This document shows positions 48,638 to 57,759 of a DNA stretch of 64,000 nt, piece after piece (positions within the stretch are counted from its first letter, which is position 1; every line of letters begins with the position of its first letter). This DNA comes from Acinetobacter piscicola (GTDB taxonomy: Bacteria > Pseudomonadota > Gammaproteobacteria > Pseudomonadales > Moraxellaceae): NCBI RefSeq assembly GCF_015218165.1, contig NZ_CP048659.1, positions 1,054,001 through 1,118,000 on the forward strand, written 5' to 3'. Under the pieces are notes generated by a model. The model saw only the letters and a program-made list of their open reading frames with translations. It had not been told where the DNA came from and ran no database searches. Made by a program: the position numbers and the translations under genes.

Positions 48638-50695
48638 CTAATGATTACTTTGATGTCCTGTAGAAGAGTGCTCCTCTACTTGTAGAGGTTGTTTCGGTGG
48701 CCAAAAGAAATCGAGTGGGCGAGTGAAAAAGTGAGTAAAGACTAATTTTGCCAAAGGTTTCCACTGTTCGAAACGGACTTGTCGTGCACGTAGTGCCACA
48801 ATGATGGTTAAGCTAAAACTCACGAATAAGTTGGTGATTCCGATCAGTAATACACCCAAGAAAGAAATAATAATCAGCCCAATGTCTGGTGAGCCGTTGA
48901 TACACATTAAACCTTGCATAAAATTGGCTGATGCAAAGGCAATATGACGAATATCGAGCGGTAAACCTAAAATAAAACCAATCGTTCCCATGCTGCCGAG
49001 CATGATTCCAAACAAAAAATTACCACCTAAAGCACCGAGATTACGTTCAATATAGTCTGCAAATTGATCGAGTTTGGCTTGACCTAACCAATTTTTTAAT
49101 TTTGGATGTGCTTTTAAACGTGGACCAACCTTACGATAAATTGCCATATTGTCAAAATATCCAGCGATTAACCCAGATAAAAATAAACATACTCCTGCAA
49201 TGGCTGCATGAGGTATTGCCAAGGAGGTAAAAGGATTTAAGCTATGTAACAGCGTTGTGGCTTTAGCATGTGTGAGCAAAGGTTCATGCATCGAGACTTG
49301 CCAAAGCCATGTGATTAGCGCGGCTGTCGGAATAGCAATGGAGATATTCCCCAAAATGGCAATAAACTGAGTGCGGATAATATTAATAATCAATCCTGCA
49401 AGCTCGGCAATTTGCGCCGTTTTTGACCCTTTTCGATGCTGAACGGTAGATGCGAGTGCTGCTGCAGTCATAGCGGGTTGTTTGGTCGCAACTGTGAAAT
49501 GCAAGACATGAATGAACATAAAGCCTAAGGCATAATTCATACTGTAGATAAAGGCATGTAAAAATGGCGCTAAGATCAAACGTGCGCTGAGAATCTTCAG
49601 TGTTGCCATTGTCGCAATGATCACGCCTGCACCCGCAGCCGCTTTATACATGGCTAAAAAGCCTTTTTTGTCCGTACTTACATAGTGCTCGCCCGTTTTG
49701 CTGGCATTTTCGGTCACTTGTAGGGCGATCAGTTCACTGTTGGTTCTGAGTAAATGACGTACACTGGTTTCATTATAATTGGCATGTACGAGGTCAATGA
49801 GCAACTCGCCACACGAAAGTGCACGTACTTTGTTTTCTTCAACGATCAGGTTGAGTAAAATTTCCACACGATCTAGACATTGTTCAAGTAAAGACAATAA
49901 ATACGTCAAGCTTAAACTTACCCCAATGCGTTTAGTGGCACGGCGAATTTTTAACACCACATCACGACATTGTTCGATCATAACCAAAGCTTGATCGGCA
50001 TCAGGTGGTGGGGTAACAGCAATATCATCAGCATTACGATATTGCTTTTTGTAGGCATTAATAAAGTCTACGATTTCACGATTTTGTACCAAAAAGGGTG
50101 ATTCATATTCACTCAGTTCAGGATAAGCATTAATAAACTCAGGATATAACCCAATACCACTAATCCGATAGGACAGTACTGTGATAGCTGTGATCATTTC
50201 CCGTTTTACATTCAGTTCTGCTTGTGGAAAATGTCCTTGAGTTAAAATCAGAAAAAGCTGATTCCATTGCTCATCTTTAATATGTTCGAGCCAATAACGA
50301 TCAGTCCGCTGATGAAAAACATTGCCCACCAAATCTCGCAAGTCTGTTTCATCACGAAGTAGAGGAAGAAAATAAGCACCCACACGCTGTGCAAGCTGAT
50401 TCCAAAAACCATCAAGCGATAAAATACCGCTGTCTGCATATAAGCTGGCTTGTTTATGTTGATTAATTATTTTGAGTAAATAACCTTGAACATTCAAAGC
50501 CGCAGTGGGGGTAATCAGCAAGGCTTGAATCAATGTTTGAACATTTTGTTGGGTTTGTTCGATATCGTGACTGTCAGAAGGACGAATACGATTAATCAAT
50601 TCAATCAGAAGAAATTCGCTAGGAATAGCTTGAGGGGATTCAAGCTGTTCCTGCATTTTTAGGAAAATATCATTAAATTTTATATGCATAAGCAA
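48638..50695 (-). CDS. Gcr-type 'site-specific recombinase' family membrane protein
   Basis: A 685-residue protein of the family named site-specific recombinase after Neisseria Gcr (PF10136 by memory). The first 300 or so residues are soluble and helical (including a RVEILLNLIVEENKVRAL stretch); the second half has at least eight membrane segments. Nothing resembles Tyr or Ser recombinase catalytic motifs, so the family name is probably misleading and an envelope role is more credible. The gene is 15 nt downstream of ispB on the same strand, so the two are likely co-transcribed. The start is at 50695; the second Met is two codons on. Confidence 0.85.
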   Translation of the reverse strand: MLMHIKFNDIFLKMQEQLESPQAIPSEFLLIELINRIRPSDSHDIEQTQQNVQTLIQALLITPTAALNVQGYLLKIINQHKQASLYADSGILSLDGFWNQLAQRVGAYFLPLLRDETDLRDLVGNVFHQRTDRYWLEHIKDEQWNQLFLILTQGHFPQAELNVKREMITAITVLSYRISGIGLYPEFINAYPELSEYESPFLVQNREIVDFINAYKKQYRNADDIAVTPPPDADQALVMIEQCRDVVLKIRRATKRIGVSLSLTYLLSLLEQCLDRVEILLNLIVEENKVRALSCGELLIDLVHANYNETSVRHLLRTNSELIALQVTENASKTGEHYVSTDKKGFLAMYKAAAGAGVIIATMATLKILSARLILAPFLHAFIYSMNYALGFMFIHVLHFTVATKQPAMTAAALASTVQHRKGSKTAQIAELAGLIINIIRTQFIAILGNISIAIPTAALITWLWQVSMHEPLLTHAKATTLLHSLNPFTSLAIPHAAIAGVCLFLSGLIAGYFDNMAIYRKVGPRLKAHPKLKNWLGQAKLDQFADYIERNLGALGGNFLFGIMLGSMGTIGFILGLPLDIRHIAFASANFMQGLMCINGSPDIGLIIISFLGVLLIGITNLFVSFSLTIIVALRARQVRFEQWKPLAKLVFTHFFTRPLDFFWPPKQPLQVEEHSSTGHQSNH

Positions 50696-50709
50696 ATTGT
50701 AAGTTGAGT

Positions 50710-51693
50710 TTATTGAATTCTATGCAACGCCAATTGTGCCAAATTAAATAAAGCTTGACGATAAACACTCTCAGGTAACTGTTCTAAAGCACGTATCGCG
50801 GTTTGCGTTTCTTCAGTCGCGCGTTGACGACAATAATCAAGCGCACCAGAATTTTGTACAATTTGAATCACTTCGGTTAAATGTTCTGTTCCACCCGTGG
50901 CAATACTCTTACGCACAATCTCATGCTGCTCACCTGTGGTATTTTGTAAAGCAGAGATTAAAGGTAAAGTGGGCTTACCTTCCATTAAATCATCACCAAT
51001 ATTTTTACCTAATGTTTCAGCGTCAGAAGTGTAATCTAAAATATCGTCAATAATTTGGAAAGCATTGCCAAAGTGACCAGCAAATAAACGTAATGGTTCA
51101 CGGTACTCAGGTTTGCCTGCTAAAATTGCTGCACCTTCGGTCGCTAGTTCAAATAAGCGCGAAGTTTTACCATGAATAATATCAAGATAGGTTTGTTCGG
51201 TTGTTTCTGGTTGGTGTTGTGCTTGCAGTTGTAATACTTCACCTTCAGCAATTTCACATGTACCTGTCGAAAAGTCTTTCAACAAAGTCATATTGTCTAA
51301 ATCTACCAATAAGTCAAACGCACGAGAAATGAGAAAGTCCCCAACTAAAACGGCAGTTTGATTATTCCATGTTGCATTTGCCGTTGGGCGACCACGTCTT
51401 AGACCAGATTCATCGACAACATCATCATGTACCAAAGTTGCGGTATGGAGCATTTCGATAATCGCAGCAAGTTTACGATATTGATCCATCTCAGCATCTA
51501 ATACGCCACATGCTTTTGCAGTAAGTAGACACATAATTGGACGCATACGTTTACCGCCTGCTTCAACCACATGTTTACTGACCGCCATCACCAAAGCAAC
51601 TTTTGACGTAATCCCTTCATTGATAAATGTATCCATCGCTGCAAAGTCAGTAGCAACAGGCGCGAGAATATCTTGCTTAAAGTCGATGGTCAT
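50710..51693 (-). CDS. ispB: Octaprenyl (polyprenyl) diphosphate synthase
   Basis: Builds the long isoprenoid side chain of ubiquinone (octa- or nonaprenyl) from farnesyl diphosphate and isopentenyl diphosphate; cytoplasmic. 327 residues; first Asp-rich motif LVHDDVVDESG, second FQIIDDILDYTSDAETLGK, plus GGKRMRPIM. Small residues five before the first motif (here MLHTATLVHDD, with Ala/Thr) allow a long product. It is divergent from rplU-rpmA, the same arrangement as in E. coli. It reads into the Gcr-like gene. Confidence 0.95.
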   Translation of the reverse strand: MTIDFKQDILAPVATDFAAMDTFINEGITSKVALVMAVSKHVVEAGGKRMRPIMCLLTAKACGVLDAEMDQYRKLAAIIEMLHTATLVHDDVVDESGLRRGRPTANATWNNQTAVLVGDFLISRAFDLLVDLDNMTLLKDFSTGTCEIAEGEVLQLQAQHQPETTEQTYLDIIHGKTSRLFELATEGAAILAGKPEYREPLRLFAGHFGNAFQIIDDILDYTSDAETLGKNIGDDLMEGKPTLPLISALQNTTGEQHEIVRKSIATGGTEHLTEVIQIVQNSGALDYCRQRATEETQTAIRALEQLPESVYRQALFNLAQLALHRIQ

Positions 51694-52003
51694 GTGAAGG
51701 AAACCTCATACAAATGCATTTTTAAGTGACTAGTGTAAACAATTAATAACGATCAATGTTACTTAAGAAAACAGACATTGTACTGAATCTTAATGAAATG
51801 TTCTTAATTTGTCCAAAATATGATGTTGATTAAGTCTTTGTGTAGTCGTTCTTTTGCGCTCCATAGTAACGGAATTCGTTTTAAAATCTATTTCAATTTT
51901 TGTAAACTTGAAAATAAACCATATAAATTCAATCCCTCAACCTTAATAGTTAAGTTTTTATTTGAATATTTTACATACAACTTGAATATTTAACGGAAAT
52001 GGC
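51694..52003. other. Gene-free interval between ispB and the rplU promoter
   Basis: About 310 bp of AT-rich sequence that should contain the ispB promoter. I found no ORF, tRNA or marked repeat in it. Confidence 0.55.
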
Positions 52004-52032
52004 TTGTTGTTTGCTTTATTATCCCTTAAAAT
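52004..52032 (+). promoter_or_regulatory. Promoter of rplU-rpmA
   Basis: TTGTTG (52004-52009) and TAAAAT (52027-52032) are 17 bp apart, giving a leader of about 84 nt before rplU. The leader could hold a ribosomal-protein control structure; I could not fold it with confidence. Confidence 0.45.
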
Positions 52033-52122
52033 CTTTGCCCTTGTATAACCCCCAGTAGCGTTCGTTATAAGATCGAAATATTCCTTTTTCGGCACGACGA
52101 TACGGGCAAGTTGGAGTACATT

Positions 52123-52434
52123 ATGTACGCAGTAATCCAAAGCGGTGGTAAACAGCACCGTGTTGTTGAGGGTGAAACCCTTAAAGTTGAATTGTTGAAA
52201 GCTGAAACTGGCGCAACGATTACATTTGACGATGTATTAATGGTTGTGAATGGCGAAAGCATTCAAATCGGTGCTCCAGTTGTTGCTGGCGCAAAAGTAA
52301 CTGCAGAAGTGGTTGGTCATGGTCGTCACGACAAAATCCGTATTGTTAAAATGCGTCGTCGTAAACATTACCGTAAACAACAAGGTCACCGTCAATGGTT
52401 CACTGAGTTGAAAATTACTGCGATTGCAGGCTAA
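52123..52434 (+). CDS. rplU: 50S ribosomal protein L21
   Basis: A 103-residue large-subunit protein binding 23S rRNA near L20. It opens [18 protein letters not shown] and carries the basic [15 protein letters not shown] stretch, both standard L21 features. The start at 52123 has GGAG 7 nt upstream; an in-frame ATG four codons earlier overlaps that site and is rejected. It lies 19 nt before rpmA, the universal pair. Confidence 0.98.
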   Translation: MYAVIQSGGKQHRVVEGETLKVELLKAETGATITFDDVLMVVNGESIQIGAPVVAGAKVTAEVVGHGRHDKIRIVKMRRRKHYRKQQGHRQWFTELKITAIAG

Positions 52435-52453
52435 TCACTAGGAGTAAGTAGAC

Positions 52454-52708
52454 ATGGCAACTAAAAAAGCCGGTGGTTCGACACGAAATGGTCGTGATTC
52501 AAACCCTAAAATGTTAGGTGTTAAAATGTACGGTGGTCAAGCTGTGACTGCTGGTAACATTATTGTTCGTCAACGTGGTACTGAATTCCACGCGGGTACA
52601 AACGTAGGTATGGGCCGTGACCATACTTTATTTGCTACTGCTGACGGCATTATCAAATTTGAAGTGAAAGGTCAGTTTGGCCGTCGCTATGTATCTGTTG
52701 AAGCGTAA
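52454..52708 (+). CDS. rpmA: 50S ribosomal protein L27
   Basis: An 84-residue protein whose N-terminal tail reaches the peptidyl-transferase centre. It opens [19 protein letters not shown], the conserved tail, and contains [20 protein letters not shown] lies 9 nt before the ATG. Co-transcribed with rplU and followed by a terminator. No N-terminal extension that would need Prp cleavage (a Firmicutes trait) is present. Confidence 0.98.
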   Translation: MATKKAGGSTRNGRDSNPKMLGVKMYGGQAVTAGNIIVRQRGTEFHAGTNVGMGRDHTLFATADGIIKFEVKGQFGRRYVSVEA

Positions 52709-52723
52709 GTTTTAACTGTACAG

Positions 52724-52752
52724 AAAAGACCCGCTTTATTGCGGGTTTTTTT
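52724..52752 (+). terminator. rplU-rpmA terminator
   Basis: ACCCGC-TTTATT-GCGGGT followed by seven T residues. Confidence 0.92.
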
Positions 52753-52927
52753 ATGCTCTAAAATAGTGAAAGTGCAAAGAAAATCTTCATCATGATGAAT
52801 GAATTTCTACAAATTATGCTAATAACAATACAAAACTTCTTATTTTCTCTAATATTAGCGCTAAAATTTGGTTTATGATAAATCATCTAACAAATTGCTA
52901 TAGCGCAAATATATAAAAGGTGAACAT

Positions 52928-53626
52928 ATGAATATGCTTCGTAAAACCATGAGTGCAGTCGCAATCAGTGCAGCGCTGCTTGCACCTGCAATGATGAGCA
53001 CAACAGTTTTTGCTGCAACTGCCGCAACGGAGCAACAAGCAACCAATAACTTGGTGAAACAATTGAGCGGTATCCAAAGTTTATCAGCAAACTTTGAGCA
53101 AACCACTAAAGCGACAAGCGGTAGTAAAGTCGCTCAACAGAAAGGTTTGTCTGCACAACACATGAACCAAACCTTTAAAGGGGTAATGAAAGTTGCACGT
53201 CCTGGTAAGTTCTATTGGGAAACAACGTCACCTGCAAAACAAACCATTGCAACGACGGGTAAAATGGTGTGGATCTATGACCCTGACTTACAGCAAGCTG
53301 TGCGTCAAAGCTTAGATGAGCAAGTGGCAAATACCCCAGCATTGTTGCTTTCAGGGAATACTGCGCAAATTCAAAAAGCTTATCGTATTACCCAACCTGA
53401 CCGTACAAAAACTTATTATACGTTGTTCCCTAAAGACAGAGAGGGTGCATTCCAAAGCTTAACCATTAGCTTTGCTGCAAACAAAGCACCTAGTCTTATG
53501 ATTTTAAAAGATTCTTTAGGTCAAACCACTTATGTGAAGTTTAATAATGTGAAGCTCAATCCATCATTACCTGCATCAACATTTAATTTTGCACCACCCA
53601 AAGGTACAGATATTATTGACCAATAA
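52928..53626 (+). CDS. lolA: Outer-membrane lipoprotein carrier protein LolA
   Basis: A periplasmic chaperone that receives lipoproteins from LolCDE and hands them to LolB. A Sec signal peptide (MSAVAISAALLAPAMMSTTVFA, cut after about residue 29 at VFAA) is followed by the LolA fold: LSANFEQTTK, GKFYWETTSPAKQTI and WIYDPDLQQAV are family landmarks. 232 residues, slightly longer than E. coli LolA owing to a QQKGLSAQHMNQ-type insertion. AAGGTG lies 7 nt before the ATG. Monocistronic. Confidence 0.95.
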   Translation: MNMLRKTMSAVAISAALLAPAMMSTTVFAATAATEQQATNNLVKQLSGIQSLSANFEQTTKATSGSKVAQQKGLSAQHMNQTFKGVMKVARPGKFYWETTSPAKQTIATTGKMVWIYDPDLQQAVRQSLDEQVANTPALLLSGNTAQIQKAYRITQPDRTKTYYTLFPKDREGAFQSLTISFAANKAPSLMILKDSLGQTTYVKFNNVKLNPSLPASTFNFAPPKGTDIIDQ

Positions 53627-53657
53627 AATAGAACTGATGAATAAATCTTTGCAACAA

Positions 53658-53684
53658 GAAAGCAGCTTTCGAGCTGCTTTTTTT
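53658..53684 (+). terminator. lolA terminator
   Basis: AGCAGCT-TTCG-AGCTGCT followed by TTTTTT. Confidence 0.92.
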
Positions 53685-53721
53685 ATGGTTATGATAGAGT
53701 GCTTTTATGATAAAAAAATTA

Positions 53722-54509
53722 GGTGGTGTTTCAAAAAGTATGCTGACATTAAATGAAGCCATTATTGATGTAAAAAAAGGTTAAGTCGAAAGCTTTAAAA
53801 TGGTTTTCAATCTTTTTTGAAAAATTACAACTCCTTCTAAAACCGCGCCTAATTCGATGCCTTATTTTGCAATTATTACCTTCAATACCTACAGTAAAAA
53901 ATTTACCAATACTTTGCTTGCAGTTTTTAAAAGCAGTTATGAAACTGTCCCAATGATCACTTGCAATTCGGGTGTAGTGAATACCTAATTGTTTAAGCTT
54001 TGCCTTCAATCGTTGAACTGTAGCTAAGTCTCTTTTACCCCAAACATAAGCAACAATCTCACCTGTTTCTCGATGGTAGGCGTAAATAAGCCATTGTTTA
54101 TTATTTTTATTTCCCACAAAAGTCCAAAACTCATCAACTTCAAGAGACTCATAATGACTTTGTTTAGGCTGAATTTGGTAGGTCGATTCGGTTAAAGTAC
54201 GTAAAACTTTACCGATACTGATTCGCTCAACTTCAGCGATATCTCGTATACCACTACCTCTGACCATCAACTGTAATATTTTTCGAGTAATGCCTGAATG
54301 ACATCCTAGATAGCTCAGAGCATGGTCACCAATAAACTGACGTTTACAGTCTTTGCACTGATAGTTTTGTTTCCCATCTACTTTGATGCCATTTTTCTTT
54401 ATACTGTCACTGAGGCAGGTTGGACATTTGATTTCTAGAGTTATTCGCATTTCTCTATTTTATCAAAATTCAACCTGCTTTGTTTCAGCATACTTTTTGA
54501 AACACCACC
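53722..54509 (-). mobile_element. Complete IS1-family insertion sequence, 788 bp
   Basis: 25-bp perfect terminal inverted repeats, GGTGGTGTTTCAAAAAGTAT at 53722 and its complement ending at 54509, flank a single transposase gene. The 8-bp sequence AAAAATTA stands directly outside both ends (53714-53721 and 54510-54517), a target duplication of the size expected for IS1. Both ends and gene are intact, so insertion may be recent. Confidence 0.96.
53749..54450 (-). CDS. IS1-family transposase (single uninterrupted frame)
   Basis: A 233-residue DDE recombinase. The N-terminal zinc finger is CPTC-x10-KVDGKQNYQCKDCKRQF-like; a helix-turn-helix follows (SGIRDIAEVERISIGKVLR). The catalytic domain contains LEVDEFWTFVG (first Asp), ASDHWDSF (second) and the region ending EGNNCKIRHRIRRGFRRS. 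Classic E. coli IS1 needs a frameshift between InsA and InsB; here the two parts are fused in one frame, as in several Acinetobacter and archaeal IS1 members. The element looks complete. Confidence 0.93.
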   Translation of the reverse strand: MRITLEIKCPTCLSDSIKKNGIKVDGKQNYQCKDCKRQFIGDHALSYLGCHSGITRKILQLMVRGSGIRDIAEVERISIGKVLRTLTESTYQIQPKQSHYESLEVDEFWTFVGNKNNKQWLIYAYHRETGEIVAYVWGKRDLATVQRLKAKLKQLGIHYTRIASDHWDSFITAFKNCKQSIGKFFTVGIEGNNCKIRHRIRRGFRRSCNFSKKIENHFKAFDLTFFYINNGFI

Positions 54510-54521
54510 AAAAATTAAATA

Positions 54522-54605
54522 ATGAAAAATTTTAAACATGCATTACATGAACAAAAGTTAGTACATCCTTTTGATTTAAGTGCGGATTTATTTTTTTGTT
54601 GGTAG
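54522..54605 (+). pseudogene. 27-residue remnant resembling the start of the following gene
   Basis: The frame reads MKNFKHALHEQKLVHPFD then LSADLFFCW and stops. The segment DLSADLFFC aligns with DLSAEMFFC at residues about 19-27 of the 232-residue protein 70 bp downstream, and both are preceded by a basic, His-containing N-terminus. It looks like the start of a second copy that is otherwise gone. It begins 4 nt after the IS1 target duplication, so the IS separates it from its upstream DNA. Confidence 0.5.
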
Positions 54606-54677
54606 ATGAGAACTTCAAAATTTTTTTATCAAATAAATACACATGTTTGGTGGAAGTAAAATAACAGGAAAAGCCTT

Positions 54678-55376
54678 ATGACTAGACATATGCATAATCC
54701 CTTTAGACGTGAAGATGGGGCTCAAGTTTATGATCTTTCAGCAGAGATGTTCTTCTGTTTGCTTCAGCTCTATCGTGATTTTTCTAAAAAACAGGCAGGC
54801 TTTGAACTGACACACTATTATGAAATTTATTTACAAGTTTATCAAAATACAAGAGTATTAACTGCTCTATTCACCCCAAAATCCAATCTGAGTGCTTATT
54901 TAGAATCCTATCGTTTTGATTATGATATTGTCCATCAAAAACAGATTGATCATTTTCAACCGTCCTTTCAAGCCTTACCTGAGCCTTTGCATTTTTATCA
55001 TTTTACGGATCACTTTTCTGATTTAATCATCCCTGCAACCATGTTAAAAAATTTATATTTAAGCTATCAAACATTTTTGCATCAAAATAAAACAGGTTTA
55101 CCTTTGCGTTGGCATAGTTATAGTATGGCATTTTTAGGCAATGAGCCTTTAATGGCTGTGGCAATTTATCCTGCAAGTGATCCTGATCATTGGATGAATG
55201 GTACTTTAGGTGGTTTGGAAGGAAATGTAATTTATGATTTAAAACGAGACACGATTGTTAAATCTAATGTACGTATTTGGGGTGTGTTAAAAAACCGAAA
55301 TGAAGATGAAGCAGCCGCACGCAAACGTGAAAATAAACGTTTAAACAAGAAATTAAGAAAGCAAAGTAGGCAATAA
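54678..55376 (+). CDS. Conserved soluble protein of unknown function (232 residues)
   Basis: I do not recognise the family. The protein is soluble, rich in aromatics, with MTRHMHNPFRRED at the start, a central Tyr-rich region, a GTLGGLEGNVIYDL stretch and a strongly basic C-terminal helix (AAARKRENKRLNKKLRKQ) suited to nucleic-acid or ribosome contact. AGGA lies 9 nt before the ATG. A fragment resembling its N-terminus lies just upstream beside the IS1 element, suggesting a former tandem pair. No signal peptide or membrane segment. Confidence 0.78.
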   Translation: MTRHMHNPFRREDGAQVYDLSAEMFFCLLQLYRDFSKKQAGFELTHYYEIYLQVYQNTRVLTALFTPKSNLSAYLESYRFDYDIVHQKQIDHFQPSFQALPEPLHFYHFTDHFSDLIIPATMLKNLYLSYQTFLHQNKTGLPLRWHSYSMAFLGNEPLMAVAIYPASDPDHWMNGTLGGLEGNVIYDLKRDTIVKSNVRIWGVLKNRNEDEAAARKRENKRLNKKLRKQSRQ

Positions 55377-55453
55377 TTACAATAATCAATTTCAATTTGG
55401 ATGTTGTGGTTTTATGATACTTATATCGCAATACATGTTTGAAAGACCGCATC

Positions 55454-56266
55454 ATGCAAGTACATTTAAAGAAAACGTTGGTTGCTTCTGCACTTCTATC
55501 TATTTTATTGGTGGTTTCAGGCTGCCAAGAAAAACCTGCTTCACAGGCAGAAGCAGCATCTGCACAACAAGCAAAAAAAATTGAAATTCCTTTGATTCAA
55601 GCAAAAATCGAGCGTGTAGAACTGCCTGAAAAACAATTTTGTGATGAAGATGGTTGTACTCAATATGATTTTCAAACGGTTAAAACGCAAGTCACATGGA
55701 TTGATGATTATTTTTTAAATCGTATCAAAAAAGATGTTCCGAGTGCTTTTGAAAAACCAACCAAAGAGGCAACAGCAACAAGCAATGAGGCAGCAAGCCA
55801 AAAGGGATTAAGCCAAAGTTCAATTTATGTTCGTTTTATTTCTCAGCAGTATAATTTAGCAACTTTTATGATCCAGTCTTATACCTATGCAGCAGGTGCA
55901 GCGCATGGCATGTATCATAATGAATATGTCACTTTTGATTTATCCACCCAAAAGCGTTTGGCATTAACAGATATTTTAAAACCGAATGTCGAGGCTAAAG
56001 TGGCTGAACAATTGTATGATGCCAATGCAAATTGGTTGACGCAACATGACATTACCCGTGAAAAATTACAGCTTAGTGATAACTATTATTACGGCCCAAA
56101 AGGGATTGTTTTTGTTTATCCTTTATATGAATTAGCATCTTATGCAGAAGGGATGACAGAACTAACTTTACCTTATTTAAGTGCAAGAGATTTGGTCAAA
56201 GCTGAGTATTTACCAAGTTTACCTGTGATTGAAGCTGTCGCTGAAAAGCCTGTTGAGGCAGAATAA
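55454..56266 (+). CDS. RsiV/DUF3298-like lipoprotein
   Basis: A 270-residue lipid-anchored envelope protein. The signal ends in VVSGC (Cys at about residue 24). The mature part has a low-complexity Ala/Gln linker and then a DUF4163/DUF3298-type domain: TFMIQSYTYAAGAAHGMYHNEYVTFDLSTQKRL-like sequence is the hallmark GxAHG region, followed by the second half YYYGPKGIVFVYPLYELA and SYAEGMTELTLPY. RsiV of Bacillus has this fold and binds lysozyme; here the function is unknown. I start at the ATG at 55454; a TTG 15 nt earlier is unlikely. Confidence 0.85.
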   Translation: MQVHLKKTLVASALLSILLVVSGCQEKPASQAEAASAQQAKKIEIPLIQAKIERVELPEKQFCDEDGCTQYDFQTVKTQVTWIDDYFLNRIKKDVPSAFEKPTKEATATSNEAASQKGLSQSSIYVRFISQQYNLATFMIQSYTYAAGAAHGMYHNEYVTFDLSTQKRLALTDILKPNVEAKVAEQLYDANANWLTQHDITREKLQLSDNYYYGPKGIVFVYPLYELASYAEGMTELTLPYLSARDLVKAEYLPSLPVIEAVAEKPVEAE

Positions 56267-56336
56267 GCTCATTTTTCAACACAATATTTAAAATCTCTCC
56301 TGTGAATTTGCTCTGTCACTGTATTTTTTATGGTGA

Positions 56337-57653
<1,317 letters not shown>

Positions 57654-57685
57654 TGATCATGTAAGCAAGCATGTTTGAAATGAAA

Positions 57686-57716
57686 TAAGCCAAATTTGAT
57701 ATTTGGCTTATTTTTT
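57686..57716 (+). terminator. serS terminator
   Basis: AAGCCAAAT-TTGAT-ATTTGGCTT followed by ATTTTTT. Confidence 0.88.
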
Positions 57717-57759
57717 ATCATTAGTATAAATATTGAAATCAGTTGAGTTTGGATTTGAG

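Noticed and set aside
52033..52122. L21-type autoregulatory leader of rplU
   Set aside because: A leader of about 85 nt exists, but I could not identify a convincing conserved fold by eye, so it is not called as an RNA element.
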